Shown here in pieces: positions 1 through 8,261 of a DNA stretch of 64,000 bases. This DNA comes from Kribbella sandramycini. GTDB lineage: Bacteria; Actinomycetota; Actinomycetes; Propionibacteriales; Kribbellaceae. The notes beneath the pieces are model-generated. The model saw only the letters and a list, made by a program, of their open reading frames with translations, had not been told where the DNA came from and searched no databases. The DNA is taken from assembly GCF_013131805.1 (NCBI RefSeq), contig NZ_JABJRC010000014.1:1-64000 (forward strand). The letters are read 5' to 3'. How positions within the stretch are numbered: the first letter of the stretch is position 1; every line of letters starts with the position of its first letter. The position numbers and the translations under genes are program-made.

Positions 1-80
1 TTCCGAACCTGGAAGTTAAGCCCTTCAGCGCCGATGGTACTGCGATCGGGAGGTCGTGGGAGAGTAGGACGCCGCCGGAC
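1..80 (+). rRNA. rrf: 5S ribosomal RNA, 3' part
   Basis: The first 80 bases match the 3' two-thirds of an actinobacterial 5S rRNA: the CCGAACCTGGAAGTTAAGCCC block, the central GATGGTACTGC region, and the closing GGGAGAGTAGGACGCCGCCGG. The 5' part and presumably 16S and 23S lie outside the window. A strong terminator follows directly, so this is the end of an rRNA operon transcribed left to right. The exact 3' end is estimated to within a few bases. Confidence 0.95.
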
Positions 81-92
81 TTTCACACTGTT

Positions 93-122
93 AAGGGCCA
101 CCCCGTAAAAGGGGTGGCCCTT
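93..122 (+). terminator. rRNA operon terminator
   Basis: A perfect 12-bp inverted repeat, AAGGGCCACCCC and GGGGTGGCCCTT, is separated by the 6-nt loop GTAAAA, about 12 bases after the 5S end. It ends in TT but has no long U-tract, as is common in high-GC actinomycetes. Confidence 0.9.
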
Positions 123-232
123 GGCATATCTACCGTCATTTCTCCGGGGTGGCCGGCGCTGCTCGTGAGCAGTTCGTCGGCAGTGCTCGGCGCGTCGATG
201 CGCGGCGGTCCGCGGGCCCATAGCCTCGAGCG

Positions 233-976
233 ATGACAACACAAGATTTGGGGGGACGCCGGGCACTCGTGACCGGCGCGACATCGGGAATCGGACGCGC
301 GATCGCGCAAAGTTTCGCCGCAGCTGGCGCTGAGGTCGTGGTCACCGGACGGCGCGCGGAGCAGGGGGCGGAGACCGTGGATCTGATCACCGCGGGCGGC
401 GGCAAGGCCACGTTCGTCCAGGCAGACCTGGCCGAGCTCACCGAAGTGGATCGGCTGGCGCAGCAGGTCGGCGAGGTCGACATCCTGGCGAACAACGCGG
501 GCTTCTATCCCATGGTCCCGACCGCGGCCGTGACACCCGACGAATTCCAGCGCATCTACGATGTGAACCTACGCAGCGCCTACTTCCTGACCGCTGCCAT
601 CGCACCCCGGATGGCGTCATCCGGTGGTGGCGTCATCGTGAACACGTCATCCATCGGCGCCCGAATCGGCATGCCGGTAGCCGCTGCCTACAGCGGAACC
701 AAGGCAGCACTCGAGTCGATGACCCGCTCCTGGGCGGTCGAGTTCGGCCCCTCCGGCATCCGGGTGAATGCGGTCTGCGCGGGCGGCGTCCGTACCGACG
801 CCCTCCTCGCGATGGTCCCAGAAGAAGTCCTCCACCAGACGAGCGCACCCGCACCCCTCGGCCGCGTCGGCACCCCGGAGGAGATTGCCGAAGTAGTTCT
901 GTTCCTCGCATCCCCACGGTCGAGTTTCGTCACCGGCGCCGTGATCGTCGCAGACGGCGGCTACAGCGTCCCCTAG
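233..976 (+). CDS. SDR family NAD(P)-dependent oxidoreductase
   Basis: This 247-aa classical short-chain dehydrogenase has the Rossmann motif TGATSGIG near residue 15, the NNAG motif, a catalytic Ser in the VNTSS segment and the YSGTK (YxxxK) catalytic pair. Length is normal for the family. It reduces or oxidises a carbonyl/alcohol substrate with NAD(P)H in the cytosol; the substrate cannot be read from sequence. The C-terminal ASPRSSFVTGAVIVADGGYSVP tail is typical of FabG-like SDRs. It is followed after 26 bases by a decayed Lrp-type regulator on the same strand, which may once have controlled it. Confidence 0.92.
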   Translation: MTTQDLGGRRALVTGATSGIGRAIAQSFAAAGAEVVVTGRRAEQGAETVDLITAGGGKATFVQADLAELTEVDRLAQQVGEVDILANNAGFYPMVPTAAVTPDEFQRIYDVNLRSAYFLTAAIAPRMASSGGGVIVNTSSIGARIGMPVAAAYSGTKAALESMTRSWAVEFGPSGIRVNAVCAGGVRTDALLAMVPEEVLHQTSAPAPLGRVGTPEEIAEVVLFLASPRSSFVTGAVIVADGGYSVP

Positions 977-1002
977 CGCCCGGTGTTTTATTCTCGACAT
1001 CT

Positions 1003-1889
1003 GTGACCGCAGATCCGTTCGACCAGCTCGATCGGGATCTGCTGCACGCCCTACTGCTCGACGCGCGGGCGCCGTTTCGGCGGCTGGCCGAGGTCCTCGG
1101 GGTCTCGGATCAGACGGTGGCTCGGCGCTACGCGCGGTTGGGTGAGGCGAACGCCCTCCGGGTGACGGCCTGGAGCCACCCGAGCCGGGTTCGTGAAGTG
1201 CAGTGGATGCTGCGGGTTCGTGCCGTACCGTGTGCGGCGGGCGAGGTCGCCGAGGCGCTCGCCCGTCGCCCCGACACGAGTTGGGTCAACCTGTGCGCCG
1301 GCGGCACGGAGATCGAATGCACGGTGTACAGCGACGACGTCGGCCCGCTCCTCCTCGAAGTGCTGCCACGCACCCGGCAGGTGCTCGATGTCGAAGCCTT
1401 CGAGGTCCTGCACGTCTTCTACGGCGGCGCCGGCTTCCCCTACGCGAAGCGCGGCTCGCTCCGGCCGACCCAGGTCGCCGAGCTCCAGCGCCACACCCCC
1501 GAGCCGGACGCCGATCCGATCGCATTGGACGCCATCGACCGCCGACTCTTCGCTGAGCTACGCCGTGACGGCCGCGCCCCGATCGAGCAACTCGCTGTGG
1601 CCTGCGAAGTCTCGACCCCGACCGTACGCCGGCGCCTGCGCTGCTCGACGCGACCGGTCGCGCACTGGCCGAGCACACCGAGGTCGCCTTCGTGGCCGCG
1701 GCCACCGGCGCATCGTCCCTGTTCGCCGCGATCGGCAGCGACTCCCCAGCGGCCCTCTACCGCTACCTGACGACTGACATCGCCGGCCTCTCCGCAGTGA
1801 CCGTGGTCAACCTGACTCCCGTCCTCCGCACGGTCAAGGCTGCGACGACGCAGTACAGCGCGCGTCGAAGTCCGATACCGGCCCGCTGA
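1003..1889 (+). pseudogene. Lrp/AsnC family regulator, disrupted by internal deletion and frameshift
   Basis: The reading frame from GTG 1003 encodes an Lrp-type helix-turn-helix (about residues 5-50), a first ligand-binding-like region, and a second HTH (DAIDRRLFAELRRDGRAPIEQLA, then STPTVRRRLR). This two-module form of about 320-340 aa is common in actinomycetes. After the second HTH the frame breaks near 1640. The C-terminal sequence resumes in frame 3 (LLDATGRALAEHTEV through LRTVKAATTQY) to a stop at 1887-1889. About 35 residues normally found between these parts are missing, so a real internal deletion is more likely than a one-base sequencing error. The DNA-binding part may still be made as a truncated protein. 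Confidence 0.8.
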
Positions 1890-1960
1890 GGGATGTCGAG
1901 AATCGAAAGGCCGCCGGGCTGACCGGTGCCGAACTCGTGAGGACACCACAGGCTCGACCC

Positions 1961-2543
1961 ATGACTGTTCTCGTGCTCGGCGCCCGGGGCGCGGTCGGAC
2001 GCCAGGTCGTCGACGGGCTGCGCGCGGCCGGCATCCCCGTCCGGGCCTCTGTGCGTGACCTCGCCAAGGCCGACTTCCCGCCCGATGTCGACGTCGTTCA
2101 GGCCGACCTCACCCAGCCCGAGACGCTGGCCCCGCCCTGGACGGCGTCCGTCAGGTCTTCGCGTACGCCGAACCCGCGGGTGCGACCAGTTTCGCCAAAG
2201 CCGCCGCGGCTGCCCGGGTCGAACGGGTCGTGCTGCTGTCGTCGGGCAGCGTCCTGGTCCCGTGGGCGACGGCGAACCCGATCGCCGTCGAGCACCGGGT
2301 GACCGAGGACCTGTTCGCCGAGGCCGATCTGGAGCTGATCCCGATCCGGCCGCTCGTGCTGGCCGGTAACGCGCTGAACTGGGCGCCGTCGATCCGAACG
2401 AGGTGTCCGCGCTGCTGACCGGCGACGAGGCGCTGACGCTTGCCCAGCAGGTCGCCACGATCGGCAACGTCCTCGGCCGGCCGCCGGCGCCGTTCGCGAC
2501 CTGGGTACAGGATCACCGTGCGGACTTCGAGGCGCCGATGTGA
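1961..2543 (+). pseudogene. NmrA/NAD(P)H-binding reductase remnant, multiple frameshifts
   Basis: The start MTVLVLGARGAVGRQVVDGL is an intact Rossmann nucleotide-binding motif of the NmrA/atypical SDR family. The frame shifts near 2135 and continues with LDGVRQVFAYAEPAG and VERVVLLSSGSV through IRPLVLAGNALNWAPSI. It shifts again near 2390 into VDPNEVSALLTGDEALT through GRPPAPFATWVQ, ending at TGA 2541. The three pieces are in normal family order but total only about 190 residues against about 280 usual, and the region joining NWAPSI to VDPNE is shortened. It is a decayed gene next to a decayed regulator. Confidence 0.8.
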
Positions 2544-2669
2544 ACCCGTGATCACCGGTAAGCGGTCACGGGGTGTGATTATTCCCTGGTGGGGCTGTGA
2601 TGATTTCGACAGGTGGACACGGCGTCCCGGATTTGGCGGATTGCATACACAACCGTCAGAATGGACGCG

Positions 2670-2778
2670 GAGAAGGGGAGTATTCCTTCGCGGCGGCATC
2701 GTCATCACGGTCTGTGGGTTCGGTCCCACGCCCGGTGCCCTCGGTCGGCCAGGTGGTCGGCGGAAGAGACCTTCGGAG
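2670..2778 (+). promoter_or_regulatory. yybP-ykoY manganese riboswitch
   Basis: The leader of the TerC gene holds the hallmark sequences of the yybP-ykoY class: GAAGGGGAGTA at 2672-2682, a central CATCGTCATCACGG block (2698-2710), and AGAGACCTTC at 2765-2774, whose CCTTC closes P1 with GAAGG. This RNA senses Mn2+ and typically turns on TerC/MntP-type exporters, which fits the gene downstream. The assignment rests on recognised motif order, not on a covariance search. Confidence 0.85.
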
Positions 2779-2809
2779 TGGCTGACTCATCTGAACTCCG
2801 GAGGTTTCT

Positions 2810-3841
2810 GTGCACGTTGCTGACTACGTTTGGTACATCACTGTCGGCGTGCTGCTCGCGCTGCTGACATTCGACGTGTTCATCATCGGGCGCCGTCCGC
2901 ACGAACCCACGACCCGGGAGTCCGCGACCGCGATCGCGTTCTACGTCGGTCTCGCGGTCGTCTTCGGGCTCGGTGTCTGGGTGTTCTCGGGTGGTGAGTA
3001 CGCGGGCCAGTTCTTCGCCGGCTGGCTGACCGAGTACAGCTTGAGCGTCGACAACCTCTTCATCTTCCTGATCATCATGTCGAGGTTCGCCGTACCACGG
3101 AAGTATCAGCAGACGGCGCTGCTCATCGGCATCATCCTGGCGCTGGTCTTCCGCGGCATCTTCATCGCGGTCGGCGCCGCGGCGATCAACCAGTTCTCCT
3201 GGGTCTTCTACCTGTTCGGCGCGTTCCTGGTCTACACCGCGATCCACCTGGCCTCCCAGGGTGAGAACGACGATGACGACTACAAGGAGAACGCCGTCAT
3301 CCGGTTCGCGAAGAAGCGGCTGAACGCGACCGACGAGTACAACGGCGTCAAGCTGACCGTGATCAAGAACGGCAAGCGGCTCGTCACCCCGATGGCGATC
3401 GTGATCATCGCCCTCGGCACCACCGACCTGCTCTTCGCGCTCGACTCGATCCCCGCGATCTACGGCCTGACGCAGGAGCCGTTCCTGGTCTTCACCGCGA
3501 ACGTGTTCGCGCTGATGGGTCTGCGCCAGCTGTACTTCCTGCTCGGCGACCTGCTGAAGCGCCTGATCTACCTGTCGATCGGTCTCTCGGTCGTGCTCGC
3601 CTTCATCGGCGTGAAGCTGGTCCTGCACGCGATGCACGTGAACGAGTTGCCGTTCATCAACGGCGGCCACCACATCGAGTGGGCCCCGGAGATCCCGATC
3701 TGGTTCTCGCTGGGCTTCATCATCATCACGCTGGGCATCACGACCGTGGCCAGCCTGGCCAAGTCGCGCAACACGGTGACCAAGGAGCCGGTCCAGGACG
3801 TCGTCCCGGAGCCCGAGGAGTCGGACGCCAACAAGGCCTGA
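2810..3841 (+). CDS. TerC family integral membrane protein (probable Mn2+ exporter)
   Basis: This 343-aa polytopic membrane protein begins at GTG 2810, preceded by CTCCGGAGG. It carries the conserved acidic transmembrane motifs of the TerC/Alx family: SLSVDNLFIFLII near residue 80 and FALDSIPAIYGLT near residue 210. About nine hydrophobic segments are visible, with a charged loop (GENDDDDYKENAVIRFAKKR) between them and a polar acidic tail. TerC proteins are linked to tellurite resistance and to manganese export during metalation of secreted proteins. The manganese riboswitch directly upstream supports the Mn2+ role here. It is a single-gene unit ending at a bidirectional terminator. Confidence 0.92.
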   Translation: MHVADYVWYITVGVLLALLTFDVFIIGRRPHEPTTRESATAIAFYVGLAVVFGLGVWVFSGGEYAGQFFAGWLTEYSLSVDNLFIFLIIMSRFAVPRKYQQTALLIGIILALVFRGIFIAVGAAAINQFSWVFYLFGAFLVYTAIHLASQGENDDDDYKENAVIRFAKKRLNATDEYNGVKLTVIKNGKRLVTPMAIVIIALGTTDLLFALDSIPAIYGLTQEPFLVFTANVFALMGLRQLYFLLGDLLKRLIYLSIGLSVVLAFIGVKLVLHAMHVNELPFINGGHHIEWAPEIPIWFSLGFIIITLGITTVASLAKSRNTVTKEPVQDVVPEPEESDANKA

Positions 3842-3853
3842 GTCAGTGCAGAG

Positions 3854-3883
3854 CGGCCCGGATCCTGGTCAGGATCCGGGCCG
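3854..3883. terminator. Bidirectional terminator between convergent genes
   Basis: A perfect 13-bp stem, CGGCCCGGATCCT and AGGATCCGGGCCG, has a GGTC loop. It sits in the 45-bp gap between the convergent terC and NlpC/P60 genes and can serve both strands. Confidence 0.9.
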
Positions 3884-3886
3884 TTG

Positions 3887-4759
3887 TCATGCGAGCTGGG
3901 CCGCAGCCACCAGCGTTGCGCGCCGGTCGGCCGGGATCGGCTCGTCCTCCAGCCGCTTCCCGGTCTCGGAGGCGTGCAGCATCCCGGTGGGGGAGACGAA
4001 GCCGACGTGGTGCACCGGTTTGCCGGGCCGCGCGTAGAAGTACAGGTCGCCAGGTTTCGCATCCTCGATCGGGATGTTCCGCAGCGTGGCGGCCTGGTCG
4101 TGGGCGTCCCGGGGGATGCGCATCCCCAGCACGCGGCTGACCGTGTGTGTCAGACCTGAGCAGTCCAGCCCGTACGCCGACGTCCCGCCCCACAGGTACT
4201 CGAGACCGAGGAACAGCCGGCCGAGCCGCAGCCGGTCGTCCGGCGTCGACGGCTCGGACGCAAGCCGCAGTACGTGGTCAGGGAGCCAGCCGCTCCCGCC
4301 GTCCGGGGTGGCGACTCGGGTGTACCCCTTGTCGCGCTCCACGGACGCCAGCACGGTCCCGAACGACAGCGTCAGCACCGGAATGCCCGCAGCCGGTTCT
4401 GCCAGCAGTGGCGCGTTCGGCACGGTGATCGCGACCGGATCGGTCGCACTGCCCGGCAGCTCACCCAGGTGGCTCGACGGCACCCACCCCGGGTACCCGA
4501 GCGCATCGCCGGACGACGGCTGCCACGGCGCGAGCACCTCGGACCAGCCGTCCCGCTCCGACCGGACGAGGACCGGCTCCGCGAACAGCAGCTGCGTCAG
4601 CGTCCGTCCATGCAGCCCCAGGCGGCTCTCGGTATCCATGGCGGCGGCCCAGGCTGGTACGTCGGGCTGCGGGGCGGTAGCGGGTGCGTCGACGTCGCGA
4701 GGCGCGTCCGGCGCGGTCCACACGGTGCTGATCGGGACCTTGGCGGCGACAAGCTTCAT
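3887..4759 (-). CDS. NlpC/P60 family peptidase, YkfC-like murein endopeptidase
   Basis: This 290-aa protein has two SH3b-like segments (about 35-100 and 110-165) followed by an NlpC/P60 domain (about 172-285). The catalytic Cys is C200 in GLDCSGL, the His is H250/H251 in PVHHVGFV, and a third polar residue is H262 in LHASETG. No signal peptide is visible, so it probably acts in the cytosol. The architecture is that of YkfC, which cuts gamma-D-Glu-diamino acid bonds in murein peptides with a free N-terminal L-Ala. Its start overlaps the upstream epimerase stop by 4 bases, giving an operon that uses the released L-Ala-D-Glu. Confidence 0.88.
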   Translation of the reverse strand: MKLVAAKVPISTVWTAPDAPRDVDAPATAPQPDVPAWAAAMDTESRLGLHGRTLTQLLFAEPVLVRSERDGWSEVLAPWQPSSGDALGYPGWVPSSHLGELPGSATDPVAITVPNAPLLAEPAAGIPVLTLSFGTVLASVERDKGYTRVATPDGGSGWLPDHVLRLASEPSTPDDRLRLGRLFLGLEYLWGGTSAYGLDCSGLTHTVSRVLGMRIPRDAHDQAATLRNIPIEDAKPGDLYFYARPGKPVHHVGFVSPTGMLHASETGKRLEDEPIPADRRATLVAAAQLA

Positions 4760-5814
4760 GCGATCAAGCCTGTCACGCCGAGGCCGGGCTCAAACGGCAA
4801 GCGGATCAGCGCGCCGTCGTACCGGATCCCGCCGACCACCGGGGAGTCGCGCAGCCACCAGGCGGCGTCCAGATCGTTCACCGCCGATGTCGGGTACGCC
4901 GCGACCAGCGCGGCCGCCGCGCCGACGCCGACGTGGCTCTCCATCATCGAGCCGACGATCGTCCGGACGCCGTGGGCGCGCGCCAGCTCCAGCAGCGTAC
5001 GAGCCGCTGCGAGGCCGCCGCATTTGGCCAGTTTCACGTTCACCAGGTCGGCCGCCCCGAGGCGGATGACGTTGACCAGGTCGCGGACGCCGTACACGGA
5101 CTCGTCCGCGAGGATCGGCGTCCCGACCCGGTCGGTCACCCACGCCATCCCCTCCAGGTCGGCGGCAGCCACCGGCTGCTCGACCAGCTCCAGGTCGCAG
5201 TCCTCCAGGGCGCGGATCGCCGTGACGGCGTCGCGGCGCGACCAGCCCTGGTTCGCGTCCAGCCGCAGCCGCGGCCCGGGGCCTACCGCCGCCCGGACCC
5301 TGCGGACGCGCTCGACGTCCGCGACCGCGTCGGTGCCGACCTTCAGCTTCAGGACGCCGAACCCGTCAGCGACCCGTGCGGTCGCGGCGTCGGCGAGCGC
5401 GTCCGGATCGCCGACCGACAGCGTGACGTCGGTCTGGACGGTGTCGATCGTGGAACCGAGGAAGCCGTGCAGGCTGACCCCGTGCCGGCGGGCGACGAGG
5501 TCGTGCAGGGCGACGTCGACGGCGGCCTTGGCGCCGAAGTTGCCGGCGGTCGCATTCTCGATCCGGCGCAGGGCCTCGGTGAAGTCGTCCGGGCCGAGAC
5601 CTTCGAGCGCGGCCGCGATCGGCCCCTCGATACACGCCTGGGCGCCGGCCCGCGACTCACCTGTCACCTTCCAGACCTGCGGTGCCTCACCCCAGCCGCT
5701 CAGCGGGCCGTCGCTGAGCTCGACGAGCAGCGAATCGGCGCGCGTCGCCGTCCGCAGCGCGGTCACGAACGGGGTGTGCAGGGGAGCGGAGATCAGATGC
5801 GTGGTCAGCTTCAT
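4756..5814 (-). CDS. L-Ala-D/L-Glu epimerase (enolase superfamily dipeptide epimerase)
   Basis: This 352-aa muconate-lactonizing-type enolase superfamily member has a KxK pair at K156/K158 (LKLKVG), metal ligands at D186 (LDANQGW), E212 (LVEQP) and D237 (ADESV), and the second catalytic Lys K264 in KLAKCGG. The two-lysine arrangement with these ligands is that of dipeptide epimerases, which interconvert L-Ala-D-Glu and L-Ala-L-Glu so that ordinary peptidases can cleave it. Position between an NlpC/P60 endopeptidase and a beta-lactamase-like hydrolase supports this over muconate cycloisomerase. Both ends overlap neighbours by 4 bases, so translation is probably coupled. Confidence 0.88.
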   Translation of the reverse strand: MKLTTHLISAPLHTPFVTALRTATRADSLLVELSDGPLSGWGEAPQVWKVTGESRAGAQACIEGPIAAALEGLGPDDFTEALRRIENATAGNFGAKAAVDVALHDLVARRHGVSLHGFLGSTIDTVQTDVTLSVGDPDALADAATARVADGFGVLKLKVGTDAVADVERVRRVRAAVGPGPRLRLDANQGWSRRDAVTAIRALEDCDLELVEQPVAAADLEGMAWVTDRVGTPILADESVYGVRDLVNVIRLGAADLVNVKLAKCGGLAAARTLLELARAHGVRTIVGSMMESHVGVGAAAALVAAYPTSAVNDLDAAWWLRDSPVVGGIRYDGALIRLPFEPGLGVTGLIA

Positions 5815-6614
5815 CGGATCGCTCCCAGGTCGTGCCGGTGTTCCCAGGCGACCAGCGCGATCTCCGCGATCAGCTGTTGAGCGCGCGCGTCAGGCAGGTC
5901 GGAGGTCGTGCAGACCACCAGAACGAACGGATCGGCGTCCGGCGGCCGGACGACGCCGCCGTCGTGCCGGATCCGGACGTCCCAGCCGTTCTTGTGCTCG
6001 ACGCGAGTGCCGGCCGGGAGCCGGGCCGGGATCTCGCCGTTCCACTGGTTGGCCGCCAGCAGATCGCGCAGGTAGGCATCCTCCTGGTTGCCGACCGCGA
6101 CGAGGACGCCGGCCAGCCCGGCCGGGCTCATCTCGTTGCTGATCCCGGCCGCCTGGGCGGCGCGGTCGTCGATCCCGCGCCGGATCGCGCTGCGGCCGTC
6201 GCCGTACTCGGCGAGGACGGCATGCGCCGCGGCGATCCCGACGCGTTCGAGGACCAGGTCGGTCGCGAGGTTGCTGGACAGCGTGATCATCTCGGCCGTC
6301 AGCCAGCCGAGCGGGACGTCGGTCCCCATCCGGCTCCAGGTCGCGGGCGCCTCGTCCTCGGCCGGATCGACGCCGAAGCGGCCACCGGCCTCGGAAGCGA
6401 AGTCGTTGTGCACGGTGACCGGCTGGTCGAGCGTCAGCTCACCCGCGGCGACCTTGCGCTGCAGCGCGATCGCGACCGGTAGTTTCATCGTGCTGGCCGA
6501 GTAGTGCGTGCGATCGGACCGATGCTCGAAGACCGGTTTACCGTCCAGACCGCCCAGCCACACCCCGAACTCGCCGCTCCCGTCGACCGCGTGGAGCAGT
6601 TCCGCGATACCCAT
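5811..6614 (-). CDS. Class A beta-lactamase-related serine hydrolase
   Basis: This 267-aa protein has the penicillin-recognising fold motifs: SxxK at S41-T-M-K44, SxN as SSN at 113-115, and a KTG-like KNG in VEHKNGWD near residue 215. No signal peptide or lipobox is seen, so it is likely cytosolic, unlike secreted beta-lactamases. ATG 6614 was chosen because GCGAGGG lies 8-9 bases upstream; longer in-frame extensions run antisense into cobD and are not credible. It heads the murein-peptide operon, in the place where Bacillus has the LD-carboxypeptidase YkfA. A peptidase role on murein peptides is therefore more likely than antibiotic resistance, but that is inference. Confidence 0.8.
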   Translation of the reverse strand: MGIAELLHAVDGSGEFGVWLGGLDGKPVFEHRSDRTHYSASTMKLPVAIALQRKVAAGELTLDQPVTVHNDFASEAGGRFGVDPAEDEAPATWSRMGTDVPLGWLTAEMITLSSNLATDLVLERVGIAAAHAVLAEYGDGRSAIRRGIDDRAAQAAGISNEMSPAGLAGVLVAVGNQEDAYLRDLLAANQWNGEIPARLPAGTRVEHKNGWDVRIRHDGGVVRPPDADPFVLVVCTTSDLPDARAQQLIAEIALVAWEHRHDLGAIR

Positions 6615-6657
6615 ACCCGTCACCCTCGCACATATCTTTCCTGGCAGACTTGCCAGG

Positions 6658-7587
6658 GTGTCCACAACTTTCGGGTTGCTGCTCGGCTTCGCCGCCGATC
6701 GGGTTCTCGGCGATCCGCGGCGGTTCCACCCGGTCGCCGGCTTCGGCCGGACAGCGTCCCGGCTGGAGTCCCATTGGTACGCCGACTCGCGCGCGGCCGG
6801 GGCGGCGTACACAGCTGCGCTGGTCGGTACGACGGCGGTCGTCGGCGTGGCCGCGGAGCGGTTGACCCGGGACCGGCCGATCGCGCACACCCTCGTCACC
6901 GCGGCGGCGACTTGGACCGTGCTGGGCGCTCGGAGTCTGGAGCGCGAGGCCGAGACCATGGCGACGCTGCTGGACGAGAAGGACATCCCGGGTGCTCGGC
7001 AGCGTCTCAGCCATCTGTGTGCGCGGGACGCGACCGATTTGGAGGCTGACGAGCTCGCTCGGGCGACGGTCGAGTCGATCGCCGAGAACACCTCGGACGC
7101 CTGTGTCGCGCCGCTGCTGTGGGGCGGTGCGCTCGGCGTCCCCGGGCTGCTCGCGTACCGGGCGATCAACACGCTGGATGCGATGGTCGGCTACAAGTCG
7201 GCCAAGTACGCGAACTTCGGCTGGGCGTCGGCGCGGCTGGACGACCTGGTGAACCTACTACCGGCCCGGGTGTGCGCTGTGCTGACCGGTGTGACTGCTG
7301 GGCGCTTTGCCGCGGCTCGCCGGGTCTGGAAACGGGATGCGCCGCAGCACCCGAGTCCCAACGCCGGTCCGGTTGAGGCTGCCTTCGCTGGCGCGCTCGA
7401 CCTGTCGCTGGGCGGTACCAACAGCTACGGCAGCTACCAGGAGGACCGCGGGACGCTGGGCGATGGTCCGACGCCGGCTGTCGGCGACGTACGGCGTACT
7501 GCGGTGTTGGCCCGGCGAGTCGGATTCGCCGCGGTCGGAGTGGCGGCGATGCTGGCTGCAGTCAGGAAGGGGCGCACATGGGGTTGA
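6658..7587 (+). CDS. cobD: Adenosylcobinamide-phosphate synthase CobD/CbiB
   Basis: This 309-aa membrane protein starts at GTG 6658, divergent from the murein operon. Recognisable family segments are GFAADRVLGDPRRFHPVAGFGR at the N-terminus, ATVESIAENTSDACVAPLLWG in the centre, INTLDAMVGYKSAKYANFGWASARLDDL, and HPSPNAGPVEAAFAGALDLSLGG. The enzyme joins aminopropanol phosphate (or aminopropanol) to adenosylcobyric acid, making adenosylcobinamide (phosphate), a late cobalamin step. No B12 riboswitch is seen in the short upstream gap, unlike the cob genes at 9.8 and 17.2 kb. Its 3' end overlaps the next gene by 10 bases. Confidence 0.93.
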   Translation: MSTTFGLLLGFAADRVLGDPRRFHPVAGFGRTASRLESHWYADSRAAGAAYTAALVGTTAVVGVAAERLTRDRPIAHTLVTAAATWTVLGARSLEREAETMATLLDEKDIPGARQRLSHLCARDATDLEADELARATVESIAENTSDACVAPLLWGGALGVPGLLAYRAINTLDAMVGYKSAKYANFGWASARLDDLVNLLPARVCAVLTGVTAGRFAAARRVWKRDAPQHPSPNAGPVEAAFAGALDLSLGGTNSYGSYQEDRGTLGDGPTPAVGDVRRTAVLARRVGFAAVGVAAMLAAVRKGRTWG

Positions 7588-8261
7588 GCCGGCGACCGGT
7601 GCGGATTGCGCTGATCAGACATGGTGAGTCCGAGGCCAACTTGGACAAGTCCATCTACGAGCGCGTGCCGGACCATTCCGTGGCGCTGACCGCGCATGGC
7701 TGGGAGCAGGCGGCCAAGGCCGGGCGGGAGCTGCGGGAGCTGTTCGAGGACGAGCCCATCCGGGTGTACGTGTCGCCGTACCTGCGAGCGCTGGAGACGC
7801 TGAAAGGGCTCAACCTGGACGACCTGATCGGGATCGCCCGGGAGGAGCCGCGGCTGCGTGAGCAGGACTGGGCCAACTTCCAGGACACCGAGGACATCGA
7901 GCGCCAGGAGCGGCTGCGGGACTCGTACGGGCACTTCTTCTACCGCTTCACCCACGGCGAGTCGGGGTCGGACGTCTACGACCGGGTGTCGAGTTTCCTG
8001 GAGACGATGCACCGGGACTTCGAGCAGGCAGACGCGCCGCGCAACGTGCTGCTGGTCTCGCACGGGCTGACCATGCGGCTGTTCTGCATGCGCTGGTTCC
8101 ACTGGTCGGTGAAGTACTTCGAAACGCTGCGGAACCCGGGGAACGCCGAGACTCGGGTGTTGTTACGGCAGCCGGACTACCGTTACAAGCTGGACCGGCC
8201 GTTCGAGCGCTGGTCGACGGAGTACGAGCCCACAGACTTGGAGCGCGCAGCGTGGTTGTAG
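7578..8261 (+). CDS. Histidine phosphatase family protein (phosphoglycerate mutase-like)
   Basis: This 227-aa protein carries the RHG phosphohistidine motif at residues 14-16 (LIRHGESEAN) and the second His in LLVSHGLTMRLF near residue 160. The family dephosphorylates small phosphorylated metabolites. It overlaps cobD by 10 bases and the following DUF3500 gene by 10 bases, so the three are co-translated. A role as alpha-ribazole phosphatase (CobC) is possible from the cobD context, but the sequence looks like a general actinobacterial PGM-like phosphatase and no CobC-specific feature was seen. Confidence 0.85.
   Translation: MGLSRRPVRIALIRHGESEANLDKSIYERVPDHSVALTAHGWEQAAKAGRELRELFEDEPIRVYVSPYLRALETLKGLNLDDLIGIAREEPRLREQDWANFQDTEDIERQERLRDSYGHFFYRFTHGESGSDVYDRVSSFLETMHRDFEQADAPRNVLLVSHGLTMRLFCMRWFHWSVKYFETLRNPGNAETRVLLRQPDYRYKLDRPFERWSTEYEPTDLERAAWL

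Noticed and set aside
6615..7172. Possible N-terminal extension of the beta-lactamase-like protein
   Set aside because: It is antisense to cobD and lacks domain similarity; a ribosome binding site supports ATG 6614.
7578..8261. Histidine phosphatase as CobC, alpha-ribazole phosphatase
   Set aside because: Only the cobD neighbour favours it; the sequence has general RHG phosphatase features without a specific CobC signature.
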